DNA of 64,000 nt from Ophiura sarsii (GCA_035610835.1 CM069457.1:42821319-42885318), one strand, 5' to 3'; numbered from the stretch's first letter, positions 43,647-57,000 are shown. The notes: generated by a model from the letters alone, not told the origin. A program made the numbers and translations.

Positions 43647-44356
43647 GGGGGCTGTGCACCTTCAGGTACAGCCTCCGTAAAACTGCCGTAACTTCTTTAT
43701 TATTCATTAAATCTATATAAAAGTATACATTTTCTTGCAGAAAAGGGTTCAATGAATCCAACCATGATCATGAAATTGACCATTTTGGGAGAAAATTATA
43801 AAAAACACGTTTTTTGACCCATTTTAGGTTTGGAAAAGATAACTCAAAATATATTTTGTTAAATTTTATCATACTAGTTTAATTATATTCCTCATGCAAT
43901 TCTCTAGGAATCGTTTTTTTTATTTGATTTTTACTTTATTATTTTTTGAATTATTGAACAAAAAGTGCCAAAAAATATGATTTTTTACAAAAAAACGTGA
44001 TTTTCACAATTTTGGAGGTTAAAAAACAGTTTTTTTGGCACTTTTTGGTCTGTAATTCAAAAAATAATAAAGTAAAAATTTAAAAAAAACCCCGATTCCT
44101 AGGGAATTGCATGAGGAATATAATAAAACTAGTATGACAAAATTTAACAAAATATATTTTGAGTTATCTTTTCCAAACCTAAAATGGGTCAAAAAACATG
44201 TTTTTTATAATTTTCTCCAAAATGGTCAATTTCATGATCATAGGTGGATTCATTGAACCCTTTCCTGCAAAAAAATGTATACTTTTATTAAGATTAAATG
44301 AATAATGAAGAAGTTACGGCAGTTTTACGGAGGCTATGCGAAGGTGCACATCCCCC
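43647..44356. mobile_element. PiggyBac-type element, 710 bp, nearly all inverted repeat
   Basis: TTAA at 43643-43646 and 44357-44360. Ends GGGGGCTGTGCACCTT and its near reverse; arms of about 340 bp each. The 14-mer TTAATAGACGAAGA occurs at 43624-43637 and 44357-44370, just outside each end. Confidence 0.87.
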
Positions 44357-44377
44357 TTAATAGACGAAGAATGCAAG

Positions 44378-44670
44378 TTGACAACATGTCGGCATAAAAT
44401 CACTCTGGGTTGACTATGTTCAAATACCCTTTTAAGATATGTTATAAGCAGAGTGTGATTAACCAGAGTTGACAAAAGTCAAACTTGATTGACTACTTCA
44501 ATTTGACAACATGTCAGCAAAGATCACCCTGGGTTGACTATGATCAAATAATTTAAGATCTGATAAGCAGACTGTTATTACCCATAGTTGACAAATGAAC
44601 ACAATTGACAACTTCAATTGGACAATATGTGGGCAAAGATCACCCTGAGGTGACTATGTTCAAATAATTC
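44378..44670 (+). repeat. Three diverged tandem units, about 115-125 bp
   Basis: TTGACAACATGTCGGCA... GGTTGACTATGTTCAAATA recurs at about 44378, 44503 and 44617. Confidence 0.7.
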
Positions 44671-45211
44671 CCCTCCCTTCTAAAACGTAAGGCTTATCAT
44701 GCTTATTGCGAACAGTAAATATTATGAACACGTGTACGCGATCGTCCTGAAAACAAGTTGTATATCATTTATGTATTGGTTATTTGCGATAACTCGTTGA
44801 TGGTATAGGCTACAATTATTTATTCGTGTGATAAATTTGTGATATTTTCCCAATTGCCTTGAACTATCATTGTCTTCCTATATTTAGCCAGGTCCCAAGT
44901 CCGTAAATCTATTAATTAATTGGTGAATTGATATTCAATTGATTTGGCGTATACAAAATGCATTAACATGTTATTATTGCATTCTGATTGAAAAAAAACA
45001 AACAATCTCTATCTAGATGTTATATCCCTGTAAAGGGTATCATTTGCAGTCACTGAGAAAGGTCCTTGTTATGTTCACTTAATTCTTCTTCGAAACCCAC
45101 TGCACTGCAGGCAAGGGAACTTTCTGAGAGTCCATCACGTATGCTCAAAAAGACAGTTTTACTTTAGCGTGCCCTCGGGTAGCTACATGTATGATGTAGT
45201 ACATATACAGT

Positions 45212-45540
45212 GCACGACAGGAATGTTTGATTATTGAGGAAGTTACAATCCCAAATGTAATGTCAAGTACGATTTTCATTTTCGCATTTTGCTTTTCGAC
45301 ACGCGGACTCAGGCCGGCAAATTGTATTGATTACTGGTAGTGGTAGTGCTAATACTGGTAGTGGTAGTGCTAATTCCCCGGTCGATGCTCTGGTTGTTGG
45401 ACATCGTTACGGTTGATCAATACGGCAAACACGCTCTAACTTCCATTCTCTCCCCGTTTTGAAAAAAAATAATGTGAACATGAAAATCAGACTTACATTT
45501 GGGATTGTAACTACATTAATAATCATACATTCTGTCGTGC
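45212..45540. mobile_element. MITE with GCACGACAG ends
   Basis: GCACGACAGGAATGTTTGAT at left and ATACATTCTGTCGTGC at right; arms of about 65 bp with GTTACAATCCCAAATGTAA. Its right part resembles 25895-26010. Confidence 0.78.
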
Positions 45541-45585
45541 AATATCTCAAATTAAAGAAGAGACATTTGTCAACAACTTTACACT

Positions 45586-46460
45586 GTAAAAATGGTGTCT
45601 TGCAAATAAACACGTCTTGATTTTTACATGTCTTAATTTGGTGTCTTATCACAAGTCATGTCTTATTACATAGTGTCTTATTGCAAGACGTGTCTCATTT
45701 TAAAATACATTATTCCAAGACACGACTCATTGTATTTAGACATGTTTTGACAGAAGACACATCGCATGCGACTTGTTAGAGACACGTCTTGGTTCAAGTC
45801 ATTAGGTGCTGGGTATAGTGTCTTGATTAAGACGCCAATAAGACATATATAAAATAAGACGTCTTTAAAAGACGTGTCTAAAAACCGATGTGTCTTACAT
45901 GGAGACACAACGTCTCATTACATAGTGTCTTATTGCAGGACGTGTCTCATTTTATAATACATTATTCCAAGTCATGACTCATTGTATTTAGACATGTCTT
46001 TTCAAAAGACACATTACACGTGACTTGTTAGAGACACGTCTTGGTTTAAATCATTAGGTGCTGGTTAATGTCTTGATAAGACTCCAATAAGACATGTCAA
46101 ATATAGGGCCTATTGCATTTTTAAAAGACGTGTCTAAAAGCCCAAATAGGGCCTATATATGTCTTACATGGAGACACAACGTCTCATTTAGTGTCTTAAT
46201 ATGGGCTATTGCAATTAGGCCCTATAAGACATGTAGGCTATAGGCCTAGGGCCTACGTCTCATTTTTTTAAATAATTGGGCCCATAGGCCTATTTCAAGT
46301 CATATCTTGTCAAGGCACCGCACATCACATGTGACTTGTTAGCCTCACACGCCTAAAAAAGAGCTAGGCCTAGTCCCGGGCCTAGTTACAAGACATGTCA
46401 AATATAAGACGTGTTTAAATCCCGGGTTTAATTAAAAGTTTTGGCAGACAGCAAATCACG
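45586..46460 (+). repeat. Satellite-like AAGACGTGTCT word repeat
   Basis: Opens CACTGTAAAAATGGTGTCTT. Two clear units of about 250 bp (about 45655-45905 and 45906-46160) then a decayed third. Each is dense in GTCTT and AAGAC, often as AAGACGTGTCT palindromes. TAGGCCTA words crowd the third unit. Confidence 0.8.
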
Positions 46461-48010
46461 TGTTTAAATTACCGCGACCTTAATATTCCGATCGTCTAAA
46501 AGCTCCGATATTGATGACCACGACTTTGAGTACTGTGCGCAGCGAATTCTTGGAGCCAGCAAAACTCCGGTGATTCTCCAACATTGGATCATCGAATAAC
46601 ATCAGGACAGACCTTACGCCGGTGAATTTGGTAAGTTGGTAAGTTAAATCCGTTCGAATCCTCACACATTTTCTGACAAGTAACACTCATTTCTTAACTA
46701 CTAAAAAATTAGGCTTGTAGGTATAATTTGCCAAAGATTTGGTCAAGATTGTCTTACAACCTTGACAGTAAAGGGTATACATTCGCTTGCATGCTTGATA
46801 TGGATAACGTCATGACGTGGATAAGCTTAAATACCTTGTGTGTAGTTTATACAGGCCACGATGTCATGACATAAGTCAAACGGGAAGTCAAAGTGTGTAA
46901 TATTTTCTATGTCATTTGAATGTGATTGGAAGGAGCTTCACGGAACGTATGGCTTCGAAAAATGGGGAAATTGTGGGGTTTTACATGTTTTATGCCCGGA
47001 TTTATGTTCAACTTGAATTTTTAATTTTTAACAAGCAACAGTACGTGCATGCCTGAGTAGCACACACTCACAGCATAAATATGCATGGGTGTATCATATG
47101 TGCATGCATGCATTGTTCATGTTGTACATGCAGAGCTGACACAAATGTGCAACCACAGGCATGACAGGCAAATTGACTGAAGGCAGTCACTCATGGCAGT
47201 AGAATTCCTAGCCTAAAGTAAAAGTTCAGTAGTAAGCAAAGAAAGGCTGATTTTCTCTACCGTGTAGGCTGTAGAGTTCATGATGAGTTCTGTAATGAGG
47301 TCTGGCAACTAACTTACGGTACGCGCGGCAGTTGTGCGTGTGTGTGTATATCGAGACACGTCTCGGGGTCGGCCATTTTACGGGTCGGGACAATTTACGC
47401 ACCCATTTTCTGCATCCACTTATCATGCTTATGACTTATTATTAATTTTATTTTCCTATAAATAATTATTTTGGAATTAGAAAGACATATTTAAGCTCTG
47501 TGGTATATGTTTCTTTTTTATCATGTTGTAAAATGTTGCGATTCCATCCTCTCTCGATTTCAGAAGCAGGAAATTGCCCGCGCTTCAACTGGACCAATTT
47601 ATGGTCCACATTGATCCAGTTCAGTCAGCGCTGTTTTCCACCAGTGTTGGGCAATATCGATAAAAAGTAGTACCGCAAAATCAGAAATTTATACATCAAT
47701 CATGTAGGCCCTAATCATGTATTGCATTTTACAAATGCTGCTTGGATTTGCATTGTATAGACCTACTCACTGCCAATGATGTGCAATAAAACGCTCCCAT
47801 GTTCATGATGTTGTAAATTGCAGTGCATGTGAAAAATAACGAAACGTACCACAGTGACGGCCATGATTTTTGGCATTTGCATGCATTAATAATTATTACT
47901 TTAATTTACTCACATTTGATTTGACCATAGATTTATTATGGTCATTTATTATGGTTATTATTAAAAGATCTCGGACTAAAATTATCCAATGGCAATGCGA
48001 AACGCTATGG
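46461..48010. other. Spacer, no gene seen
   Basis: No exon with splice support was recognised. Short minus-strand frames (46480-46686, 47226-47426) have no known domain. Confidence 0.5.
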
Positions 48011-48016
48011 TAAATC

Positions 48017-48296
48017 CGCCATCTTGAATGTCACGTATGGAGCAGCAAATAGAGGACCTTCGACAACTCACGGCAAACGGCCGACTTCGAACGATGTTTT
48101 AAATGCGAGCAGCGCGTTTAGCATGTCTGCACGGCTGTTTGTTGCGTGCGTTACGCGGGGCGCAGTTAGTGCACGTGCGCTGTGAATTAACGCGCGATTA
48201 TCTCAGATCGCGTTCTGTCTCATGGTCGCCGAATGAATAACGAGCCTTCCGGAGGTCCTCTATTTGCCTCTCCATGAGTGACACAAGATGGCGGCG
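48017..48296. mobile_element. CpG-rich MITE
   Basis: CCGCCATCTTGAATGTCACG and AAATAGAGGACCT near the left face AGGTCCTCTATTTG and AAGATGGCGG at the right. The middle is rich in CG. Confidence 0.75.
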
Positions 48297-48722
48297 AAGT
48301 CCGAGATCTTTAAATAGAAAATCTTTGGATTTGACGCACTCATTTCGCCACGCACGATCGCCTCACGCATGCGTACTCAATCTCGTGATGAGCGGTGCGC
48401 TGTCATGTGCAAGCGAACTTCGTTTAAACGCACAAAAAACTATTAAACCCTACTTCAAAATTTAGGCGACAAATTTCCGTCGATGTGGTTCACTTTTAGG
48501 GACAGATTTCCGTCAATTTGGTTCGGTTTAAAGCGACAGGTAGAAAATTGCACAATTTGGCTAATTCCAGCGTGACGGACAGGACACATTTAGGTACATC
48601 TTTTTTGTAAACACCGAAAAATCGGATGCAGAAAATAGCTAGAAAATTTAGTAGAAACCAAAGTTGCTGTGACAGATGGGACAGGCTCGACCACCAATTT
48701 TTTCCGATTCCGATTTGCGGAA

Positions 48723-49203
48723 CAAATTTCTGGTTAGCCTGTAGATGTGCGTCCAGTCCGTAACACTTCTCCGCAAATCCGATGTCATCAGTTTCACTTC
48801 AATTTAATGTAGCCAAAAATCTATACATCTGACACAAACAAGAGTGTACATTTTCTGAAAGCTTACATTCCAAAGATTCTATATGTATCAACATCAGGGT
48901 GATATACAGTGTGTGTAAGAAAATATACAGGGTGGTAACATGGAAAAATCTTAGATTTCCTTGTCATTAATGTCAATCTTCGGTCCAACATGCAGAACTA
49001 ATTTCTGGTTAGTCTGTAGATGTACGTCCAGTTCGTAACATTTCCCCGCAAATCCGATGTCATCAGTTTCACTTCAGTGTAATTTAGCTAAAAATCTATA
49101 CATCTGACACAAACAAGAGTATACATTTTCTGAAAGCATTTAAAAGATTCTACATTTATCAAAATCAGGGTGATATACAGGGTGTGTAAGAAAATATACA
49201 GGG
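48723..49203 (+). repeat. Tandem duplication, period about 273 bp
   Basis: About 208 bp starting TTTCTGGTTAGCCTGTAGAT at 48728 recurs at 49001 with few changes; both contain ATCCGATGTCATCAGTTTCA and end in ATATACAGGGTG-like text. Confidence 0.85.
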
Positions 49204-49309
49204 CATTATAACTCCTAATAAAATACAATTTTCATTTTTGCCCATCTTGAACAGCCAAAAAAAAATCACTGAAAACTAAACTCAGAGAGTGTTCATAAAT
49301 ACTCTGGTG

Positions 49310-49311
<2 letters not shown>

Positions 49312-49341
<30 letters not shown>
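49312..49341. repeat. Pure G tract
   Basis: About 29 G without a break. Confidence 0.9.
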
Positions 49342-49817
49342 TGACGAATTTGTAGGGGAGGTTGACATTTTTAGTTCCTTGAATTTCTTGTTCAATATTC
49401 ACCACCGCACACACCTACTGATAAACGGCAGTGAAAACTGGTACTAATGTGGGCAGTCGAGGTTATACAATACACACAACAGATTAATATTACACAAGGA
49501 CACATGTGCACGAGATCAATCATGATGCTTAATCGCCACCCGAGCAAATACATTTACAAGTAGGTAATCTGGTTATTCATCGTACACATGAACAATTAAA
49601 CACGGTGAGGAGCAGTTTTTTGATACACGAGGCAACTGAATATAATTTATGAAAGGGGGTAAGCCGTTAACCAACTCACAGGGTTGCAATTAAACAAGAC
49701 AATATTTACACGAATTCCCTACCAGAAACAACCAAACTGAAAAGGTTTAGTTTTAGGTAAACAATTACAACCTGAAAGACATTGTTGGTTTTTAGAGCAA
49801 AAATAATGATATTTAAT

Positions 49818-51170
49818 TAGGAGTGGGTTATAGAGGGTCATAGTTTCAGAACATGCTGGCTTCTTGATTTTTTGATGACTTTATGCGTACTGATCCCATT
49901 TTCAGAAGAAAAAAAATGAAAAAAATTGCGAAATCCAGGGTGCCCTGACGCAAAACATGTGAAATCTAAGATGGCCGCCAGCACAGGCAAAAAAGTCTAA
50001 TTTTGGCCTAATGTGTTACTTTTGTTATGTTTTGTTATAGATTTGGTTTGTTAATTGATATATTTGATGTTAAGGAATCCATTTTTGAAGGTTGCATGAC
50101 AACTTTGACTATTCGTATTCTTGAAAATGGCTTTTTTCAGGTACGAGGGCGCTTTCCGTGATATCTCGCATTAGCTCCTTCCGTCGAAATTTTACATACC
50201 TGGCTATTAATAGTGGGCTATAGAGGGTTATTTTCAGGTCCTAGTTTCAGAACATGCTGGCTACTTGATTTTTGATGACTTTATGCGTACTGACAACATT
50301 TTCAACAAAAAAATTGAAAACAATGCGAAATCCAGTGTGCCCCGGAGTAAAATGTGTGAAATCCAACATGGGCGCCAGCAGAGCCAAAAAAGTAACACTT
50401 TGGTTAATTGTGGCTGTTTTATCATGTTTTTTTATGGTCAGTTACTCTGGTGTTTCATGTCAGGAAATCAATTTTTGAAGATTACATGGCATTTCATGAT
50501 TTATTTTTCTCACAAATGGCCCTTTTATGCTCAAATTTGGTGTGAGGGCGCTTTACTTGATATCTCGAAAATTGTCTTCCATACGCTATTCTTTTGTAAC
50601 TGACCATAAAGATAATATATTAAGCATGACATGCTCAAGAATTTTGAACGATTTATCTCATTTAGTTTAACCGCAACATTAATTTTATCATTCACAGGAT
50701 GGTGCCATTCAAAAGTACAGGGGTCAACGCACTTCCAAAAGAATAGCGTATGGAAGACAATTTTCTAGATATCAAGTATCGCGCCCTCACACCAAATTTG
50801 GACATAAAAGGGCTATTTGTGAGAAAAATAAATCATGCTTAATATTATCTTTATGGTTAGATACAAAAGAATAGCGTATATGCCACGTAACTTTCAAAAA
50901 TTGATTTCCTGACATGAAACACATGGAGTAACAGACCATAACCACATAAAAACATAAAACAGCCACAATTAACCAAAATGTTACTTTTTTGGCTCTGCCT
51001 GCGGCCATCTTGGACGTCACACATTTTAATCCGGGGCACCCTGGATATCGCATTTTCTTCAATTTTTTTGTTGAAAATATTGTCAGTATGCATAATGTCA
51101 TCAAAAAATCAAGTAGCCAGCATGTTCTGAAACTAGGACCTGAAAATGACCCTCTATAGCCCACTCCTAA
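49818..51170. mobile_element. Three related repeat units, the third inverted
   Basis: Direct units at about 49818-50200 and 50208-50600, inverted unit at about 50748-51170. Shared words: GGGCTATAGAGGGT, TTTCAGAACATGCTGGCT and GAGGGCGCTTT. Units two and three form the long arms of one element. The left end of the zinc-finger gene lies 280 bp further on. Confidence 0.8.
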
Positions 51171-51267
51171 GATATAAGCTTCAGCTTAGGGGGGCTATCA
51201 TTTTCTTCGGCAGAGGGGGGTCCCAAATCTGTCAATGACCGTGGTAAATAATATTTTTATGACCCCC

Positions 51268-51287
51268 CCACCCCCCCCCCCCCCCCG
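51268..51287. repeat. C tract
   Basis: Runs of C, nearly pure, between the repeat units and the gene at 51447. Confidence 0.9.
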
Positions 51288-51436
51288 TTATGATAGCGGA
51301 TAATTTTTTGACCCCCACTCTTAAATTAGCTTCTCACTTGGGGTCAGAGCAAAATTAAAGGTCATGAAAAAGTTGGTAAAAGCCAGAGCGGGATTTGCTA
51401 GTTTAAACTTGCAGATTTTTCCTATTTTATTTTCAG

Positions 51437-53888
51437 TGAATTCATCATGAGGCAATACTGTTCGATGTGCCCATATTTTGCTCCATCAACGAATGATTTG
51501 ATTGGTCATCTACGCAAGAGACATCGAAACAATCTGAATTTTATTGTTCACTGTAACTTTAGAGGGTGTGGTGCATCATTTCGCAAGTGGAACACTTTCT
51601 TACAGCATTTACGAAGACAACATAAAGATGAAGAGGACAACCCTGCAGCTGCTGCAGTCGACGAATATTCAAGTGATGATGATGTACATGTCGAAAATGA
51701 TCAAAATATTGATCGCCCTTCTCCTAGTTGCTTCAGTGATGCTGAATTTGTTTTAAAATTGCGGGAGAAAATGTTAATGACGAATGAGGGGATTCTTGAA
51801 ATACAGGATGTGGTCAAGGATATGGTAAAAGAAAAGTTACAAGCCGTTGGAAACTTTATTGCACAAACTGAACACCAACAACTACTGAATGATCATGATT
51901 TTGCAAGCTTGCTAGATACTTCAACCGTGTTTCAGAGTGTAAATTCCGTATGGAATCAAGATCGATTTTTTGAGAAACATTTGAATTTCATCCCGCCAAA
52001 AGGAAAGAGAATGGGAACAAGATCTGTCCGCAAGAAAGTTGGTAGAATGTATAAAACTGTACGAAAACGATGCTTTGGTTATTATATACCATTACTGGAA
52101 AATTTGAAAGTGTTCCTTTCTATGCCAGAAGTGCAAGCGCAATTATTACATCATCAACAAAATAATTCAAACATCATGCAAGATGTCAGAGATGGCTTAC
52201 ACTTTGAGAGTGATCCATTTTTTCAAAATCACCCTGAAGCACTCACTATTGTTGCATATGTAGATGACATTGAGATTGTAAATCCGATCGGAGCACACAC
52301 CAAAAAGCATAAAATAACATTGTTCTTTTGGTCATTGTACAATATTCATCCACAATATCGCTCTAAACTTTCCTCAATGCAACTTTTAGCAGTTGCATAT
52401 GCAAAAGATGTGAAAAAATTTGGTGTAACCAACTTGCTGCAAAATTTTGTTGAAGGTATCAACAAACTGAAACGTGGTGTTCAATTTCAAGTGAATGGTC
52501 GTCAGCAGATGTACAATGGGTCACTCTTAATGATGACTGGGGATACCCTGGCATCCAACTGGATTGGCGGATTTAAAGAAGGTGTAGGGGGTGCATATAA
52601 ATTTTGCAGGAGTTGTGAAGTTACGAAAGAAACAAAGACAACAAGTTTCATTCATGAGGGCTTTGAAGAACGTAATGATGAAGAACATTTGGCACGTTGT
52701 GAAAATCTAGAAACTCTTCCTCCAAATGAGAAGACCTATTGGTCAAAGCAATACGGTATTAACAGTAGGAGTCCGCTCTTGGATATCGAAGGGTTTTCTA
52801 TTAGCTCTCTTGTCCATGACCCAATGCACTTATTCTTGGAGGGAGTTGTGCCATATGAAGTGAAGCTTATGCTCAAGACATTCATTTTAATAGAACGGTA
52901 CTTCACGCTTGATGATCTGAATGCACGTATTGAGAATTTCCCATACACAGCAGAGGAGCTCAGAGATAAGCCTGGGACAATTTACCGGCAAGTGCTGATG
53001 TCTACAGACAACAAATTGAAGCAAACTGCAGAGCAAATGAAGGTTCTACTGATATGCTTACCCATGATCATCGGAGACTCTGTACCAGTAGAAGAGCCGA
53101 AGTGGAACAACTTTTTGCTATTGATACAAATTGTGTTAATAGCATTTTCCCCAATTGCATCCTCAGGTTTGGCCCTTACTCTTAAGGGATTAATTGCAGT
53201 CCACCATCGCCGATTTCTGATTAATTACCCTACTGCATCCTTCATACCAAAACTCCACTATGCAGTACACTTGCCCAAACAAATGATGATGTTTGGTCCA
53301 CTCAGATATCATTCATGCATGAGATGGGAAGCCAAAAATGGCCAGTTCAAGAACAGGAAGTACAGGAACTTCAAAAACTTGCCAAAAAGTATGGCAACAA
53401 ATCATCAACACTATATGTGTATGGTCCAATCTGGCCCCAATGGAACAAAATCTAATGTCTATCTCTATGAAGGTGATACTGTAAAATTCGGGACAACCAT
53501 TGATCTACGAGATCATAGATCATTTGCAAGCTTCAATGGACTAGAAAATGACACATTGGCTCTCAAAACTACAGAAATAACCATTCATGGACATCGGTAT
53601 GCACCTGGAACTGTTCTGAAGTACAAATCAGGCGAATTGAATCAACCTGAGCAATTTATACGTATCGATGAGATTCTAGTGCATCAGCATTCTAAATATT
53701 TGTGGTGCATGATATTGGACACATCATATGATCCCCATCTAGGAACACACCATTTTAATACAATTCCAGAACCTTCGCTTTTAATACCAGTACTCGAGTT
53801 AACTCAGCCGTGGCCACTGCCCATTCATTATGTGAAGGGAGCTTATCACATTACCAACTGTTACAATCTGGACATCGGCTTTGAGTAA
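51437..53888 (+). CDS. C2H2 zinc-finger protein with transposase-like body, 813 aa
   Basis: Single open exon, ATG at 51447, stop at 53886-53888, AATAAA at 53906-53911. Two C2H2 fingers: C5, C8, H21, H26 and C36, C41, H54, H59. An acidic linker follows (about 65-95). The body has AYVDDIEIVNPIG (D273/D274), MMTGDTLASNW (D366) followed by FCRSCE, and HDPMHLFLEGVVPYEV (D458, E465). I recognise this motif series from uncharacterised zinc-finger proteins of fish and invertebrates that look transposase-derived; the acidic residues are candidates for a DDE site (inference). A splice acceptor (TTTTCAG) ends 10 bases before the ATG, so a leader exon upstream is likely. Intact and long in a window full of decayed elements, so it is either a recent mobile gene or a kept host gene. 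Could also be a plain nuclear DNA-binding protein. Confidence 0.85.
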
Positions 53889-53940
53889 ATGGAAGTGACA
53901 AATGCAATAAATGAACACTATGTTACCTGTTTTGTGACAG
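53889..53940 (+). promoter_or_regulatory. Poly(A) signal and downstream splice acceptor between the two genes
   Basis: Only 64 bp separate the stop of the first gene from the ATG of the second. AATAAA (53906-53911) lies 18 bases past the stop, and CCTGTTTTGTGACAG ends at 53940, a good acceptor 12 bases before the next ATG. There is no room for a separate promoter, so alternative 3' splicing of a shared leader is the simplest reading (inference). Confidence 0.6.
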
Positions 53941-54052
53941 ATATAGACAACAATGCTTTTTAAGGTGTGGAGGCGGAGCAGTACTGCCAGTGATGGTGAT
54001 GGCCTGAAGAAACTGATCAATGTTACTACCTATGCGGAGCTGAAATTACAAG
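53941..54052 (+). CDS. CIDE-N gene exon 1
   Basis: Acceptor AG at 53939-53940, ATG at 53953, donor GTACAT at 54053. The 33 codons start MLFKVWRRSS and run to YAELKLQ, like the first strand and helix of CIDE-N domains. Ends in phase 1. Confidence 0.75.
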
Positions 54053-57000
54053 GTACATATTAGATATCATGTGAAGTGTGCACCATGAATACTTTAAAAT
54101 CCCTCTTATAATTATAACCAAACTTTGAAACGAATTTAGTAGCCATTTTTGACAAATATCATCACTCCATTATCAATTGGTGTTGTAAATATTGGTATTT
54201 CAGCAATTTTCTTTATGGTTGAATGTAAAAATGTAAGAATATTCTGATTTCTATCGTTCCATATTATCTGAAGTAATGAGGGGGCAATGAAATCAATTGA
54301 TGCTTATACATATAAACGGGATTTTAAAGTAGTCATGCAGGTCATTCTTTTGAAATAAGACAGAAGTGGGAACAGTGCACATAATTCTTGCCTGGTGCCC
54401 GGCCCGGTGAGATGTCTGGCCAGGAACCGGAAATTTGAACCAATAGTCAAAGCAAAATTTGAGAGGGGAAGATCCAAATCTGTAGACCAAATTTTGACAA
54501 ATTTCAGTTAAATCAATGGTCAATTTTCACATTAATGTTTAGAACAGAATTGAGAAAAGGTAGTTTAGAACACTTTAGATTACAGTTTACACAATAGGCT
54601 TAATCTCTTTGTATGGATAAGTGTGACACCAGGAGAAGTGCTGTACCAGTACCCAGTTCTGCCTTTTACCATGATTTTGAAAGAATGTGTCCCATATTTT
54701 GCTACTTTTTTTTTAAAGTTTGCTTTGCTTTTGCTTGTTTATTTTTGTTTTACTTTTATTGTTGTTTTGTTTTTAGTTAACTGTTATGTTGATGCCAGGA
54801 GTTTACAGGTGATGAGTGAGAGAAATAACACTAACCTGCATCACTGTTTTAATCATTATTCTTAAACACTTGAGAGAGATCCTGCAATTTTGGACGTTAT
54901 TGTCCCGTGCGTACCATGTTTGTACTGCACAATACAACATGAGCGTATCGAGCGGAATACACGCACGCCTGGAAATAACGCGCGTATTGCAAGATTTACG
55001 TTTAACTCTTTCCCTGACAAATAAATTTTTGAAGAAATTGTGAATTTGCACATGCATGTAAATATCAACTTATAATTTGAATATGAGACTCTGTAAGGTA
55101 GTAAAACTATATACATTCTGAAAGCGTATGAATGGCCGGACACTTCTGTGAAAATTTCAACGATACCGGACGATCGTGGCGGTTGCCATGGTAACCGTTA
55201 CCCAGCATGCAATTTTTGTAACATCTTTTTTTACAAATATTTAGTAGTCCTGTATGAAAACTATACTACTTGAGCCCTTCAAAATGCTTTCAAGAGATGG
55301 GCATTATAATTCTGAACATTTTGATACCAAATTTGCTGTAGTGGGTTATTCGGTTATGGCGCAACGACCAGAATCGTGTACGATCAGCACGACAAATATA
55401 CCGTAAGCCCCAAATCCAAAATGGCCGCCATACAGGGGCACAAAAATTCAAATGCCTTCAATTACACTAAAAGGCATACCAAATTGTTTGGCTGAGCACA
55501 AGGATTCCAAAAAGGTATAGTTTGCCATACTTATGATGTTTGGTTAACGAGTTATAGGGTAAAACGTAAAAAGGTCGTTTTGACGCATTAATGCGTCTAT
55601 GTCAGGTAAAGAGTTAAGGCGCTCAGATGCGCGGTTATAAACGCAGCAAGAACTGTACGCGTTACGAAAATGCAAGGTGGACTAATCGACTCGCTATTTT
55701 AGGTAAATTTATAGAGAAATTTGGTAATATTTAAGTAAGATTATGTTTATTTTGTCAGTATTACAGTGATCTGGATAAAAATGTTTAAGAATGAGAATAA
55801 AGGCATTGTTTTTAGCCTCTGCCGTGTATCTATCGTGTGATATAAACACGGGCGACAGCATTATTTTTATTGTAGAACAACTCGGCTGTGCCTCGTTGTT
55901 CCACTTAAAATAATGCTATCGCCCGTGTTTATATCACACGATAGATACACGGCAGAGGCTAAAAACAATACCTTTATTCTCTAATTTTGGACCCCCAAAA
56001 AAGCAAAAAAAACAACAAGCTAATGGGTCCAAGCAGACCTATAAGAATTGTGTAGGCATGGGTCATTCCGTTTTTTGTCTTAAACGTTAAACGCATTAGT
56101 GATGCGTGCGTTAAACGTATCAACACGCATCAATGTCAAGTTGAAATACGAGTCGAAAGGGGACTCAAAGTCGATCCAACCCTGTCTGACTCTGAGGACG
56201 GCACGATTTCATGAGCACAGTGCACCCTCAAAACGGGAATTTCTACCAGATGATCATTCGATGGCGCCGTCCATGACTATAAAATTCGCGAAGGTAATGG
56301 CATAAACTTGTCAAAAACTATGTTATTATTTACTACTATTATTGTTTAAAAATGAATGTTTCGAACAAGTTTCATGTAAATTATTTAGGTCGTCTTCAGA
56401 TTTCGTCATATTCAGCTTTTGTATACTTGTTAAGCATTGATATAAATGGAAAATTGAAGGTTGAAAATTACCTTGCGATTATATCTATTTCATACACTCT
56501 GCATACATGCAGCAGCAAATCGGAAAAGAGACTTGATAACTTTACGCAAATGTAGTGCGAGTGTTAAAATCTCAAGTGTTAAAATCTCAAGTGTTAAAAT
56601 CTCCAGTTGCACTCACATGTTGGGTTTCGAACATGTAGGCCTACTAGGCATCATGCAGGACTGACTCATTTTCTTTGGAGGAATATACAAGCTTAATTAT
56701 TAATGAAAATTGGGGGATTATGAGACGCTTTGTTAATAAAATTTTAATAGAATTGTTTGGGTCGTGTATGAATTACAGCAGGCTAAAAACTCAGTGCACT
56801 CGCGCTGAATAACATGTAACATGTTGATGCTTGCCCAATGCACTCACCCCCTGCAGAGCTTGTACATTAGGCATGTCAGCATCTCAGCGCAAATAAATTG
56901 ATTTGTCACATTTTCTCCCTGAGCGAGTACTGCACAGTTTTAAACCTATAATAGAAAACAGTAAAATAGACCAATGTTTGATTTAGAAAATTAAAACTAC

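Noticed and set aside
46480..46686. 68-codon minus-strand frame as a 5' exon of the receptor gene
   Set aside because: No signal peptide, no F-lectin motif and no supported splice sites.
50265..51164. Several 70-125 codon frames
   Set aside because: They are in the arms of a repeated unit, and the same text occurs in both directions.
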